Below are positions 17,362 through 30,400 of a stretch of DNA of 64,000 nt, one piece after another. The DNA is taken from positions 61,963 to 125,962 of the forward strand of contig CACXXH010000028.1 of assembly GCA_902771595.1 (NCBI GenBank), given 5' to 3'. Below the pieces are notes generated by a model, which was not told the DNA's origin, ran no database searches, and was given only the letters and a program-made list of their open reading frames with translations. Position numbers and translations under genes: made by a program. Origin of the DNA: Fibrobacter succinogenes. Lineage in GTDB: Bacteria > Fibrobacterota > Fibrobacteria > Fibrobacterales > Fibrobacteraceae. Within the stretch, counting starts at the first letter, position 1. Every line of letters begins with the position of its first letter.

Positions 17362-18338
17362 AACATCTGTTGAAAAAGTTTGGGTTTCAAAGACTGATTG
17401 TGGCTGCTTTGGCAGCGCTTGCTTGCATATGCATGTGGGGTTGCTCGGATGACTCCTTTGAATGGGGCAAACGCTCTGATCCGAGGATTGTTTCGCTTGT
17501 AAATGATTCTTTGGTGTTGCTATATAACTGCCGTTCGTACAGCGTGTGTCATGAAGGTGTTGGCCCGTTGGGTTATGATGAATGTAATGGGGGATGCGAA
17601 AATTACGGATTATTCCTTGCTAACTATAGAAAAAAACAATCTATATATTGGGGTGATACTTCGAATCTTGTCATTGCATTTATGAGTGGGTTCTATAGAG
17701 ATTCTACGGTTATTTTTCTTAAGGATGACTATAGCGAATTTGGTTTTTGGAAAATAGGTGAAAAACCGAAATCAACAAAAAAAATGAAATGGAATAGTCC
17801 CTGTAACGGGTATGACGGCTACAATTTTACTCGTTTTAGGCCGTGGATAAATGGAAATGTTCTATTGATTGGGACTAAGGGATGTAATTATGCTGTTTTA
17901 GATACATCAACTGGAAATGTGAATGAACTTTCGGCAGATGGTGAATATGTTTGGCTCAAAGACTGTGTGGATGCAACATATTTGGATGGAAATGAAATCT
18001 GTTTAAAAGCTATGTATGAAGACAATCGCTATGGAGTTCGCTTCTATGAGAATGGAAATAAAACAGATTCTTTGGTATGGGAAAATGCAAAATGGTCTAC
18101 CGTGTCGGAGGATAATGTGAAAATTGCTGGTGGAAAACTATTCTTGCTTGACCATCCGACTCGGCTTCTTAATGGTGAATCAAACCCATTGAATGGTTGG
18201 TCTCTTAATATAATTAGTCCATTAAGTCCTGTTACTCCTATGATGAGAATGGATAAAATATATTCATCGTTCATCGACTCGATGGGAACTGAAATAAATT
18301 ATGATGCTGAAGATTTATATGTGGTAAAGGAAAAATAA
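17358..18338 (+). CDS. Lipoprotein of array unit 2
   Basis: The 326-residue lipoprotein (ACICMWGC lipobox) is more divergent from the unit 1 and unit 3 partners but keeps the pattern: SLVNDSLVLL, a tryptophan-rich middle (FWKIGEKP; compare LWKIGEKQ in unit 1), YAVLDTSTGNVN and YVWLKDCVDATYL. Six or more extra cysteines in residues 50-80 may form disulfides. Its stop codon overlaps the start of the hydrolase (TAATG), so translation is coupled. Function unknown. The divergence of the lipoprotein together with its hydrolase (also the most divergent) suggests that partners co-evolve. Confidence 0.72.
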   Translation: MKHLLKKFGFQRLIVAALAALACICMWGCSDDSFEWGKRSDPRIVSLVNDSLVLLYNCRSYSVCHEGVGPLGYDECNGGCENYGLFLANYRKKQSIYWGDTSNLVIAFMSGFYRDSTVIFLKDDYSEFGFWKIGEKPKSTKKMKWNSPCNGYDGYNFTRFRPWINGNVLLIGTKGCNYAVLDTSTGNVNELSADGEYVWLKDCVDATYLDGNEICLKAMYEDNRYGVRFYENGNKTDSLVWENAKWSTVSEDNVKIAGGKLFLLDHPTRLLNGESNPLNGWSLNIISPLSPVTPMMRMDKIYSSFIDSMGTEINYDAEDLYVVKEK

Positions 18339-20479
18339 TGATTCGTTTGTTATTAACCATTCTTTTAGGCCTGTGTTCTATATGCGTTGCTCTTCCTCCT
18401 CGTCCAATGGAATCTGTGACAAAATACAATGTTGTCCTCGTTCATGGAGCAGCTGATTCATCAAGTGGATTTATTGGAAAGTGCCAAAATAATGTTAGAG
18501 ATGCATATTCGTGGCTTGAATGGAAAAAACGCTATGAGACAACGAAAGACTCGTCGTGGAAATTAGGTGGTGCACCTGGAATGCTTGGTGGACCACACGA
18601 AAGAGATGATGGACTTGTTACGAGTTGGTTAGATTCCGCCGTATTTGAGGATTATGTGTACAAAAATGGGAACCCTTTTGTCACTGACTCATTTACATCG
18701 TCGGTTATTTATATTCAGCGTTCTTTTGCAAATCCTGCAGAATCGCCCGCATATAACGCTCTTGAAATCGGTGATAGAACATGGAAAGGACCGGATGGTT
18801 GTTCTTCCCGTCGATCTTTGATCGAAGAGGCTCAAGAAATACGGGCACATGGACAGAATAATTTGGATTCCTTGAGATTGGATTCGTTGAAAAATGCTTA
18901 TCGTACTATTCCCTCACGAAACATCCTTGTTGCACACAGCATGGGTGGTGTTGCATCTCGTGAATATGTGTAGGGAGATTTCTACAATCATGATGTAGAT
19001 AAGGTTATTACTCTTGATAGCCCTCATGAAGGTACAGGGGCTTTAGCTATGCTTATTGATTTGACTGATCCTAGGCCTACATCAATACTTGGTGGCGTGG
19101 AAACCTTTGCTCAAATCGCGGCATGGTCAACTCTGGCAATTGTACTGAAGCAGAATCAAATTGCAGCTATTGCTCTGCCTGTATCATTCCTTTCTAACTG
19201 GGTGGAGATCCTTGCAAAGTCTATTACGAATATAGCTTTAGACTATGGGTATAAATATACAGATCCCTTGGTCAGATACATAAACCCTGATACGGACCTT
19301 TTGGATGATATTTTTGATTCGTATGAGCCGGGTATAGAAATTTTGAGAAAAAAGACTAAGACGGATTCCTTGCCAATGTTTAGGCTTCTTTATGCTGAAA
19401 ATGCTTTGACATTTACTGATCCTGGCAGAGGGTGGTATAATTCGATGGATTTGGTTATTCCTGATGGACTTACGGCTTCATTGGGCAATCTTTTTTCGCA
19501 GATTTCATCAGATGCTCCTGCTGGGATTAAATTTGGTAATGTCTTTTTAAGTACCTTGCTTGGAGCTGTTGCTGGCGTTTCTATGCAAGAAACCGGATCT
19601 TCCTTGATTCCGACAGAATCTGGCAGAGCAGACAATACGGAAGTGTTGTTAAGTCCAAATGTGAATGTGGAAAAAGTTGGATTAAATGCGGCTATACACG
19701 CATCGGAGTCTGCCGGCTCAAATATGCTAGTTGATGCTATTGCCTTGACTATTGCTGGTCTGACAGCCATAGATGTTGCGCTGTCGTGGAATCAGATTGC
19801 TTGCGTAGCTGCGAAAATTGGTGCTGTGACGGTTGCCGCAGGGAACATGGTTCCTCTAATAAAGGAGGTTGTTTTACCTGTAGCACAAGACTTTGTTGAT
19901 TCCCATAAGTCTCCTGTGATGGCGAAATATCAATCGCAGTGGTTTGCTGATGCAAATACATACACCAAGATGAAGGGAGAAACTAGAAACGTTGCCCCAT
20001 TGCTTATGGAAGATTTTCTCTATGAGAAACCCTTCGTAAACTTGGGATTTTTTGTGTCGGATTCGACCTTGCGGGCTGTAGAACCGGGGTGCTACTATGA
20101 GGCTGACGATGCAAACAAACAGCAACTTTGCGAGATTGGCCTGTACGGTGCCGATGGAAAAGTTGTTGCATCGAATGGTAAAAAGAATTATTCTGAGTTT
20201 AGAAAGGGTGACTTGAAATTTAAGTCTGAATCCGACTGGTCTCAAATGGGAGTGAAAATAGACCGCTGGGAAAAAGTGGACGGCTTGCATCCGGACGGCT
20301 CTGAAAACAAGAAAGGCGTCCCCATCCGTCATGTGGAGCGTTATGAAGTCCCTGCGATTATCGTTGAAGATTGGATTGAAAAGTATTCGTTTGTCGTTGA
20401 TGACCTGATGCCGCACAGGTTGCGTCAAATCCGCATGAATTTCAACTATCAGGAGGAAATCGCCTGCCGCTATACTTGA
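18338..20479 (+). pseudogene. Secreted alpha/beta-hydrolase of array unit 2, interrupted by an in-frame amber codon and truncated
   Basis: The frame is open from 18338 to 20479 except for one TAG at 18971-18973 (codon 212), directly after GHSMGG...SREYV. Both paralogues have Gln at this place (REYVQ, REWIQ), so a CAG-to-TAG change explains it. Downstream, in the same frame, the protein continues with DKVITLDSPHEGTGAL and a ~470-residue region homologous to the unit 3 hydrolase, up to RQIRMNFNYQEEIA. It then ends after CRYT, just where unit 3 goes on. So the gene has a point nonsense mutation and a 3' truncation. Readthrough, amber suppression or a base error are alternatives. An internal ATG at 19049 could only start a fragment without the catalytic Ser. 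Confidence 0.75.
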
Positions 20480-20504
20480 TTTTGTACAAAATATAGAGTA
20501 TATT
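20476..20504 (+). promoter_or_regulatory. Promoter of array unit 3
   Basis: TTGATT at 20476 and TATATT at 20499 have a 17-base spacer. The stop codon of the unit 2 hydrolase lies inside the -35 element. Homologous to the unit 1 promoter region. Confidence 0.55.
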
Positions 20505-20559
20505 TATGTGTGTTTCTCGTCACATACTTCCGATCCGTTTGTGGTTTTGGATTGGTGAC

Positions 20560-20575
20560 AAAGGAGGTCTCCTTT
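20560..20575 (+). promoter_or_regulatory. Ribosome-binding site inside a hairpin
   Basis: AAAGGA-GGTC-TCCTTT forms a 6-bp stem whose left arm and loop hold the Shine-Dalgarno sequence of the unit 3 lipoprotein (ATG at 20576). It could limit initiation. Confidence 0.4.
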
Positions 20576-21475
20576 ATGATGGTTGAATTTAAAAAGTTGT
20601 TCGTGGTTGCGTTGACTGCGCTTGCGTGCGTAGGCATGTGGGGGTGCGGAGACTTAAAGAAGGATGGCCCTGTGGAATGGGATAAAGAACGGACCATAGG
20701 GAAGGTAATAGGCTTTATTGATGATTCTCTTGTGATTGTAAGCGATTGGAGAGGGTGGAATCAAGAAAAGGGTACTTTCGTTCACGATGGCGGTATGGCT
20801 AGCGGTATAGGCCACCAAGGATTGCGAGTCTATAATTATCGCGTTCAGGAAGATGGGCCGCGTTGGGCTGATACGTTGGATAATGAAAATACGAATGATT
20901 TTACATACCTAGTTGGGCAGTTGTCCGATTCCGTGATTTGGGGCGGAAATGGAAAAGAATCTTTTTCTTTTTGGAAATTGGGTCAGAATCCGGTTGTCAT
21001 GAATATGGCAGTTTCTAAGGACGGCTGCAATACGATTTTTAAACAAGAAAAAATGAGGACGTGGTTAAATGGTAAAATACTTTTGAAAGGACCACTTGGT
21101 GCAGGTGGGGATAGTTGTCAATATGCTGTGTTGGATACAATTGCGAAAACATTGACATACAAGCGTCTTGACGATAAATTGAAGTGGATTGAAAAATGTG
21201 AGGATGTTCGGGCATTGGGTGATGATGTGGCTTGTCTAGCCTTTGATAAGATAAACCTTGCTGTTTTTGTTCTTTTAAATGATGAAATGAGCGATAGTTT
21301 GTCAAATAGTGAGCTTGAACTAAGTAAATATGGTGATGTTTGCTTCATGGGAGATATTTTGAATTTTGGAGGGGTTATTGGTTCCTATAATAATGGACAT
21401 GTGAACATCTTTTCAAGCGCAGATTTGGTTGGACTGATGTTTCGGAATATTGGTGGTGAATCAATAAACTATTAG
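20576..21475 (+). CDS. Lipoprotein of array unit 3
   Basis: The 299-residue lipoprotein (ACVGMWGC lipobox) shares with unit 1 the blocks GFIDDSLVIV, YNYRVQEDGPRWAD, LSDSVIWGG, CQYAVLDTIAK, TYKRLDD and WIEKCEDVRALG. The start at 20576 follows GGAGG; the frame extends upstream to 20510, but that part would precede the signal peptide. It lies 8 bases before the giant hydrolase gene, so the two are cotranscribed. Possible roles are an anchor, a chaperone or an immunity-like partner of the hydrolase; the sequence does not decide among these. Confidence 0.75.
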   Translation: MMVEFKKLFVVALTALACVGMWGCGDLKKDGPVEWDKERTIGKVIGFIDDSLVIVSDWRGWNQEKGTFVHDGGMASGIGHQGLRVYNYRVQEDGPRWADTLDNENTNDFTYLVGQLSDSVIWGGNGKESFSFWKLGQNPVVMNMAVSKDGCNTIFKQEKMRTWLNGKILLKGPLGAGGDSCQYAVLDTIAKTLTYKRLDDKLKWIEKCEDVRALGDDVACLAFDKINLAVFVLLNDEMSDSLSNSELELSKYGDVCFMGDILNFGGVIGSYNNGHVNIFSSADLVGLMFRNIGGESINY

Positions 21476-21483
21476 GGAAAAAC

Positions 21484-24400
21484 ATGAAAAAACTGTTTGC
21501 TTTAGTATTAGTTTTTGCCGTCGGTTGTTGGTCTGTGCCCAAACCGATGGAATCTATAGAAAACTACAACGTCATGCTTTTGCATGGTGCCTATGAATCT
21601 GCAAAGGGTATTACAGAGAGTAGCGATTATCCATCGGCATATGAAGAATCTGTCTATCTTGGTGGCGATGCGTCCCTTGGAGCGTATTCTAAGGATTCCA
21701 GAATAACGAAATGGCTTTCGAAAAATGTATTTGAAGAACCTGATATTGGAAATAATCGTAACGCTAAGAATTCATACATTTACCATTGGCGAGCATTTAC
21801 AAATCCTGCCAATAACTCGATCAACAATGCTAAGGAGCTGGGGCTACGGACATGGAATAAGGAAAAAAAATTTGGACAGCGCCGGGCTTTGGTTGAAGAA
21901 GCTCAGGAAGTAAAAGCTGCTATTATAGATCCAGAAAAACCAAGCAATAACTTATATGGTCAGGAAGCTCTTGATTCCATGCGTCGTAATCCCGATTTGT
22001 ATCGCCAGCTTGCTTCCCGTTACATTCTTATTGGTCATTCTATGGGCGGGGTTGTGTCCCGCGAATGGATTCAGAACAGCGATTACTATTACAATGAGGT
22101 AGACAAGGTTATAACGCTGGATTCTCCGCACGAAGGAACTGGCGCCTTGAATATGGAGCTGGATTTAAAAAATAGGGATGTCGCACTTTCTCAGCATATT
22201 GTGACCGATGCGTTGATGCTTATAGTTGGCGTGGCGGCTATGGCGGGTGGGCCCATGATAAAGTCTGTTGGCATAACATCTTCTGTCATGACATTAGCCG
22301 CTCAGTGGATAGATTATGCGGTTGTCGGCCCCAAAATTTTAAGTGGGCTTGATGATTATGTTGATAGCGACCCGTTGGTAGATTATGTAGACCCTTTGAA
22401 GACGGGAAAGGGACATATAGAATATCTGAAGAATATTGAGGCGCATGATTCGCTTCCCATGTTCCGATTGCTTGGAGCGGATAGTAGCATTACATTTACT
22501 GACCCTCACAAGAATATTCCTGAGATGGCTTATTTTTTGGTTCCCGCCGAAATAGGAGTTGGTGTAGAAAATTTCATCTCCCAATTGTATGAAAGTGATG
22601 ACATTTTTAGTACATACTCGTTTGCTCTTGCATCAAAGGCGTTTACAGTTGGATTGATGGCGTCTGCATCAGCGAGGGAACAGGGTTCTTCGTTGGTTTC
22701 AAAATCTTCGGGATGGGCCGACAATACAATAAGCTTGACGTCAGGTGTTGCGGATGTCAGACGGGCTAGGTTTAATGCGGCTCCTACGGCTGATAGTGAA
22801 GCATGGCGTGTTGCCGCAGTGGCAACTGCAATTGCCGCTGCAGCATGCCTTACGGCTGATGCCGCCTTAGCTTGGATTAAGCCTGCCGCAATCGCGGCAA
22901 ATATTGCAATTGCGGTTGGTTCAGCAGCGCTTATTTATAATATGGTTAGCTCTTATTTATCAGAGGACTTGGAAGATGAAATGAAGTATTCTCACCAGCG
23001 ACCGCTACAAGCAGACATTTTGGATTCTTTGATGGCGAATAATGGTGACGAAAGAATATCCTATTCTTATTCCCGCATAAAAGCTGGTGATACGAGTTTG
23101 ACCCCCTATCTCATGAACGATTTCCTTTACGAGCGTCCTTTCGTGAACCTGGCGTTGAACGATACGGCGACGTTGAACAAACTTCAGGGAATGACTGATT
23201 CTGCGCGTGATGCATCTACCTTGAACCGAAACTGTTTTTACATCGGTTCTAGGAACGGTGTAAATTGTGCTATAGGTCTTTTCAAGTCGGTAAATGACTT
23301 GAATTCAACTCAAAAGGAACTGCCTCTTTCGGGCTTGACAACGCCCCTCCGCTTCAAATCGGAATCCGACTGGTCCAAGATGGGCATGAAGGTGGATCGC
23401 TGGGAAAAAGTAGATGGACTTACCCCTGAAGGAAAGGATACCTCGGACTATGTCCCCATCCGTCATGTTGAACGTTACGAAGTTCCTGCGATTACGGTTG
23501 AGGACTGGATTGAAAAGTACTCCTTTGTCGTGGACGACCTGATGCCGCATAGGTTGCGCCAGATTCGCATGAACTTCAACTATCAGGAGGAAATCGCCTG
23601 GGAATGTGATATTACCAAGCCGGATACGAGTTCCAATGCATGCACTGTGTACGCACGGAGTGGCAGCGGAAATTGGACAAATCCGATTGTGTTTGCGGAC
23701 TCGGTGATGCAGGTGGATGAATCGGGAGATTCAGTGAAAGTTGAACGAAGGATAACGATTGACAAGGTCCCGCACCCGGTCAAGAAAAATGGTCAATTCG
23801 ATTTTGTGCCGGGCGATTACGGTTACAAGAATCTTCTCGCCATCCAGAAAGACAACCAGAATACGGTCACTATTTCGACGGTGAACAAGATAGGCCTTTC
23901 GAATACGCAGCGGTTCTACTATCTGTTTAAGGCGACTGCGAACAAGTTGGATCCGGTATGGCCTCAACATGATGTCGTTCTAAATAGAATACAGGGGTTC
24001 AAGGCTTATGCGAGCGCACTTGGATATCAGGGGTTCAAGGCTGTAAGCGCTAAGGATTATATTCTCCCGCAATTCACCATCAAGACATCCTCTCCGTATG
24101 AGGAGCTTGATATGGCCCTTTCTGTTGACTGGTATATTGATTCTGCTCTTATTGAATCCGGTTACAGCGAGTCAGGTGTTGTCTACGACTCGTCTTCGGC
24201 CTACTTTACTTCGTTGCAGAAGGATACTTTAATTTGGGAAGGAGATTATCTCTGGAAATTCTTCGTCGACATCAAGAACATTGCCGACACTGCGTCCAAG
24301 GATTCCTCGAACACCTACGAGGTTCCGTTTAGTGTAGATTTGACTGCTCCGAGATTTGCTCTGAAGAGTGAAGGCGAACTGATTAATCCGAATAAGAATC

Positions 24401-27400
24401 CATTTGTCGCCCGTTTCACATGGGCCGGTCACGAAGCGACTCCCGATATCCGCGCGATGCGGCTTACCTTGAAAAAGATGGACGGCGACGCCTCGAACCG
24501 TTGCCAGACCCGCGTCGCGGATTTCCCGGCAATGGCCGATGTGGCATCGAAGGAGTTCGCGATACAGTGGAACAGCGTCACGCGTGATTCTATTAGAAGC
24601 AAGGGCGACGGGAATTACTGTATCGAGGCCTATGCCGTGGACTATGCCGTGCCCGACAGCGCCGTTTACGGCAAGATGGTGCGCCTTGTAGATGCAATCG
24701 CTGCCCATCCGGGGAGTATTGCGGATACCCTCTGGCCCGATTCGAACGACTTCGTAAATTCGTCTGTCGTATTTGACAGTTTCCTTGTAGATACCAAGGC
24801 TCCGGCTATGAGCGACAGTGTGTTGGCGGGCTATTCTCCTTCGGCTTCCGTTTATTCGAATCTTTCCCGCCCTGGTCGCAAAGGTTCGTATGCCTATGCG
24901 ACAGAGGATAGCCTGTTGAAGATTTCTTATAAAATCACGGAACCTCTAAATGGACGAAAGAGTGCGCCGGTGACTGTCGCCTGGAACTTTATCCACCTGG
25001 ACGATACCACGAAGGTTGACCATGCGGGCGATTCCGTATGGGTGGATTCGATTGGCGTGGTGGATACATCCTGGATGGAAATGTCCGGCATGCGTCTGGA
25101 AGATGGTGATTACAGAATTCGGGCCGTTATTCGTGACGCTGCCGACAATGATGCCGTTTACGACTTTGCGGATACTCTACGTGTCGACAAGACTGCGCCA
25201 TACATCGAGAGCCTAGTGAGTACGAAACTTGTCTATCCGGATTCTTTCAAGGATTATTCGGCGACGATTTCTGCCGATGAACGCCATGATGTAGCCTCCA
25301 ACCGCACCGGAATGCGATGCCATTATCGTATAGGCGGTTGCGGGAATACGACCGGATGGAAACTGATTCCTATAACAACGTCGAAATATGACTCTGTGAA
25401 GTTCAAGATCGATTCCCTGGAAGGCCGCCATGGCAAGTGCTACCTGGAAGCTGCCTGTGTTGATGCTGCGGGTAATGTTGCTGTCAAGACGGATTTGTTC
25501 TACATGGGCGAGCGCACTCCGGTGATAACTTCCCCAAACAACAATCATGCGACTACGAAGTTGATTGCCATTACGGGTATTGCCCCGCCCTACAGGCTCG
25601 CAGACTCGTTGAATACTATCTATCGACTGCGCTACGCCCGCATCGATTCGCTTGGTACGGACAGCGTGCTTGTTTGGGAAACCTCGGGGATTTCAGTAGT
25701 TTCGGCCTTGCAGAACGGGAAGTACCGGAATGTTTCAAGGGTCTCGCAGAGCAATGAAACCGTTTTGGGATACCTTGACCGTAACCTCGGAAACGATAAT
25801 TATCTTGAAGGAACCTACATTATCGAGTTGGGAACCTGTGCTGCGGATGCCGATACCGTTTGCGTCGACGGACCTGAGTCCTTGTGGGTGACAGATACTG
25901 TGAGGGTCCATTTGGGAATGATTGATTCGGCGGGTGTAGAACACCATTTCGTAGTTACCCCGAAAGACAGCCTAGCTGTCGGCAAGGATACGCTGGATGT
26001 CTCCCTGCATTTGTCGGGACAGTTTAATAGCAGCTATTTGATGCGCGTGTACGCCAAGGATGCCGCAGGCGTGGGCATGTTCGATGAATCTGTCTCCAAG
26101 GCTTGGCGCAATCCGTATTATGGCGCTCCGAATGATACTTCCTCTGGTAAGTCCGCCGTGTGGTTCTATGAACAGGAGGACGGCTACCATCTTCAATGGA
26201 ATGGACTTGCCACGGGCGACACCTTGGAGGTGACATACGATTCTCTCGGTTTCGGCCATACCTGTGAGGGGCCGGGTGGAAATAATGCACAAAATTGTGA
26301 AATTCGACAGCATGATTACGGTATGGTCGCCTTGCCGACATCGTCGGGGCAGTATTTCGAGGATTTCCCCGAGCTGCGCCCGCTTTCTTCCGTGAACAGC
26401 AAGATGCTTCTGACCGGGAACGAGGGCCATGTGGTGATGACTGCAACGGCGGCTTTCCATGTATCGCAAGTAAATGCGTTTGCGGATACTTTCTTGCCAA
26501 AAATGAAGGTCTATTTCGGGGAAAAGGAAAACGACGGTTTCTACTGGGTAGCGGACGGACTCATCAGTAGCGATACGCTCAACCCGCTGATGATTGGCTG
26601 GACTGTAGATCCGCGAGCGTACGGAATCAGTTTCAGGTGGGCCGGTCCCGAATCGGGAAGGTTCCCGGCGGAAGGAAACATGACGGTCTATGCCGAAATT
26701 ACCGAAAACATCGCGAACAACCCGTATGTAATCATGGATTCGGTAAAGGTTAAGGTAAAGCTCCCCGAACTCGAGATTGTGCTCCCCGATACAACCTTGC
26801 CCGATTTTACGCTTATGGAAAAGGATACGGCGCTTGTCTGTGCCGACGAAACGACACCGGATAGCCTGTGTGAACGGCGTGCTTTCAAGCTTGGTTCCAT
26901 GGTGGCGAAGTATGGCGTCAAGTACAGGGATGCCAAGGTAATGGCGTGCATCGTTGGGGCCGCCGATACTTGTATTGCTGTGTTGCAGGATACGACTGAA
27001 ACAATGCGGGCAAATGTGAGCGACAGTGCCTATCAAGTCCGCTGGGATGGAAAGATAAATGGAACCTCGGTTGCGAATGAAGGGGTGTATACGTTGAAAA
27101 TAACGGCATATCCTGCAAATTCGATAGATACCGCCGTGTCGGCGAAGGCGACATTCCGTGTAAAGTACGCAGAAACTATGAGGGACCTGACTCCCGCAAA
27201 TCCCAAGAACCCGCACAATACGGTTCCGGCAATCTATGTCTCCGAAGCCAATCCCGATTATGGAAATCCCGGAATGTACCGTTACGAACCTACGGCAGAT
27301 TACCTGGTCAAGGCCAATATTGGTGGGTGGATGTTGCCGGACTCTTCACTTGTTGACGGAATTCCCCTAAAAGGCGAAATTTCGGGAACGCAGCAAATTC

Positions 27401-30400
27401 TTAAGTATGAGCCACGGCGTTTTAGCTTGGCGATAAAGAGGCATAGGAAGGAATTGAAGCTGGTGGCTGTAACTCATTTTCATGGAAAACTTGATGAAAT
27501 AACGGGCTCGACAATCTTGTTTGCGTCATCATGTTCGGAGGAGGATCATCATGATGAAATTGATGATTTTGACATATATAGATTAACATTCTCGGAAGAC
27601 AAACTTGATACGACAATCAATATCTGGAAGAAACGAGAAGGAAGAGGGTTTAATGGTGAAAGTGGACCAAACGATGGTTTTATGGAAATCGTAGTTTTAA
27701 CAGAAAAGACTTTTGACAGTTTGCAAATTTCCAAGATTGAATCGCAGAAACAATATGACATGCTGAAAAAAGTGGCTGTATGGAAATTGGGAGATTTTGT
27801 AAAAAATTTGGACGCTGATGACGACGTCTTCCATATTCCAGGAAAAGCATCGGATTCTATTCCTTTTGGCTCTGTTGAGTTGGATACCTCTTGTAATCCC
27901 TTGTATGATGAGCGAGGCTTTATGCAATCAACTTGCGAATATACAACTGATAATTATAATCCAAATAGAAATCTTCTCCACATAACATTCGTTCCTATTG
28001 ATAGTTCTCGCTTTTATTCTGACAAGGGGCTCCCGAACCCGGATTGTGACCAGTATGAAAGATATCAGGTTGCTTTTTTTAACATGATTCTCAAAATTCC
28101 CGATTCTGCTTATTGGAACGCCCCCTTCGGTATGGATAACCTTGTAAACCGCACGGTCCGCTTCGACCATACGAACAAAACTATTTTTGGAGATGGCGAA
28201 AGCGGTTACTGGAAAGCTCTCGAAAAACCGGATAGAAAAGGTGTTGGCTCTTATTATGATGGAACCGAATGGAAATACGACCGTACATATGGCCTCTTGA
28301 CTCCGTTTGAGGTTCAATATCTACCCATGTATCCAGCGTCAGCAATTGATGGTGGCCTGAATACGTTCCTGTTTGCGGACGAAGACGAAAACCACATGCA
28401 GGATGCCCGCTTCGATTTGCATTTTTATAGTCCGCACGATGCTTTTGATTATTTCCAGGTTGCAGTTGTAAGCAGGACCGAATTTCAAGACTGTTCCCTA
28501 ATTGCAAATGCAAATTTTAAAAGGAACAATGATTCTACGAGTAAATGCGCTTTTTTTGCAACAAGCAATGATATAGCTGTAAAGAATACTCCATTTTATT
28601 CGGGGACTGATTCTGTTGCTTTCTATGTGTCTCGCAATAAAGCCATAGGGAGCGTTAAGATTGATTCAATAGACTATCCTGCAAAAGCAAACTGGCGGCA
28701 GCAAAAGAAAGACTCCTGCAAGGCAACCGATGAAGAATGGAAATTTACGGACAATGGAACTGTGTCTTGCTACAAGTACTACGACTTCGCTTCGAGGGCG
28801 CACTACTATTATGGGGATTATTCCGACTCTGTGTGGACTGCCAGAATGGTGCGTGGCGATAGTGTCATTAAAAACATGGTGAACTCGCCTGAAATTATAG
28901 GCCTAAAGTCGTTGGAAGTTCGCTTCAGGGATAGTGTCGATGTTTCTAAATTCGGGAACAAGAAGCTTGAATTCCCTGTCCAACTTTCGTCGCGGAACTT
29001 TGATGCCGATAGCAGTCGATTCTTTGTGAAATTTGATTCCGTTACAACGGTGCTCAGCAATCTTGTCGGTGATAAGGTCGATGCCACAATAAGCAACTTG
29101 AGGGTTGATTCAGCTAAGATTTCGGGTGGTATCTCGTCAATTAGGTTGTCTGCCACCAATGATACCCTATATGTCAAGGCAGATTCGCTTAAGGAAGATA
29201 TAATTTACCGAAAATCCGAAGATTCTCTTGCGAAAACACCTGTGCGTCCGAATAGCGTAGCTTTGTCAATGAAACGCCTGTATAGAAATGACGACGAATG
29301 GGTTAAAAATGTTGTTGTGAATTCTGCTGTGTTGGAACAACTGGACTCCAGCGCTCACTCCCATCTGAATATCAGTGGCCAATTTCCGGGTTCGTCGGAT
29401 ATGACCATAGGGTTTAAGTCGGTCGATTCTATCGAAGCAAAGCGACCCAAGGAACTTGTCGAACTGCGGGCGTATCTGAAGAAGAACTGTACATACGATG
29501 TGGCCTACCTGAATGACACTGCCTTTTATGCCATTCCCGGTCCTATGCTGGATTCCATCAAGTGGAAAAACGGGGTAAAACTGGATAGCAACGATGAAGA
29601 AGGCTGGTATCGCCTGGGCTGGTTTGATGTCAACAAGTTGCAGGGAAACACCCAGTTTATGCTGCTGTGGGGGAATAGTTCTGCGTATAATTTTGCAGAG
29701 TTCAAGATGATTGTCGGACGTGCCGTAAAACCCTCTGATAGTCGGACTGTCAAGTCCCTGTTCGAGGATGCCAGTGTCACATTCCCGAAGAATTCAGTCG
29801 ATACCGTCAAAAATGTCACTGTCAGAACAGTCGAAGCGTCGGATTACTCGTTCGATGTGTTCAACAACCTGGCTCTCAAGGGCCCGATTGTAGAAGTTTT
29901 GCCGAAGATGACGTTTGCCGACACTTCCGCTCTCCCGCGTATACAAATGAAGATAAGCCGCGAGGAGATGGTTGCGATGCGTGCGACCCCGCAGACGGTA
30001 AGGTTGTACAAGGTAGATTTCACGGGCAAGAGATTTGTCCCGTTACAAAACGCTCTCTATGGGTTCCTGAATGCAGACGGAAGTGCCGTTATGGATGGTG
30101 CAAAGCCTCTTCAATGTGATAGCAAATCTACGGATTTACGTTGTGCTGGTAATGATACCCAGTGGGCCTACCTGCTGATTTCCGCCGAGACAAGAACATT
30201 CTCCGTGTTTACGGCGATGGATTCCGCCATTGCGGAAACTCCGAACTTCAGCGTGACTGTCCTGCCAGAAATTGCTTCGACTGCAAACCGCACGGTCCGT
30301 GTGGATGGCATATCGAGATTTAGGCTGTACGTAGATGATGATTCGCTGTGGGCCAATCGTGGTGATGCTACTCTGCCAGACACTCTCGCTTTTACCGCGG

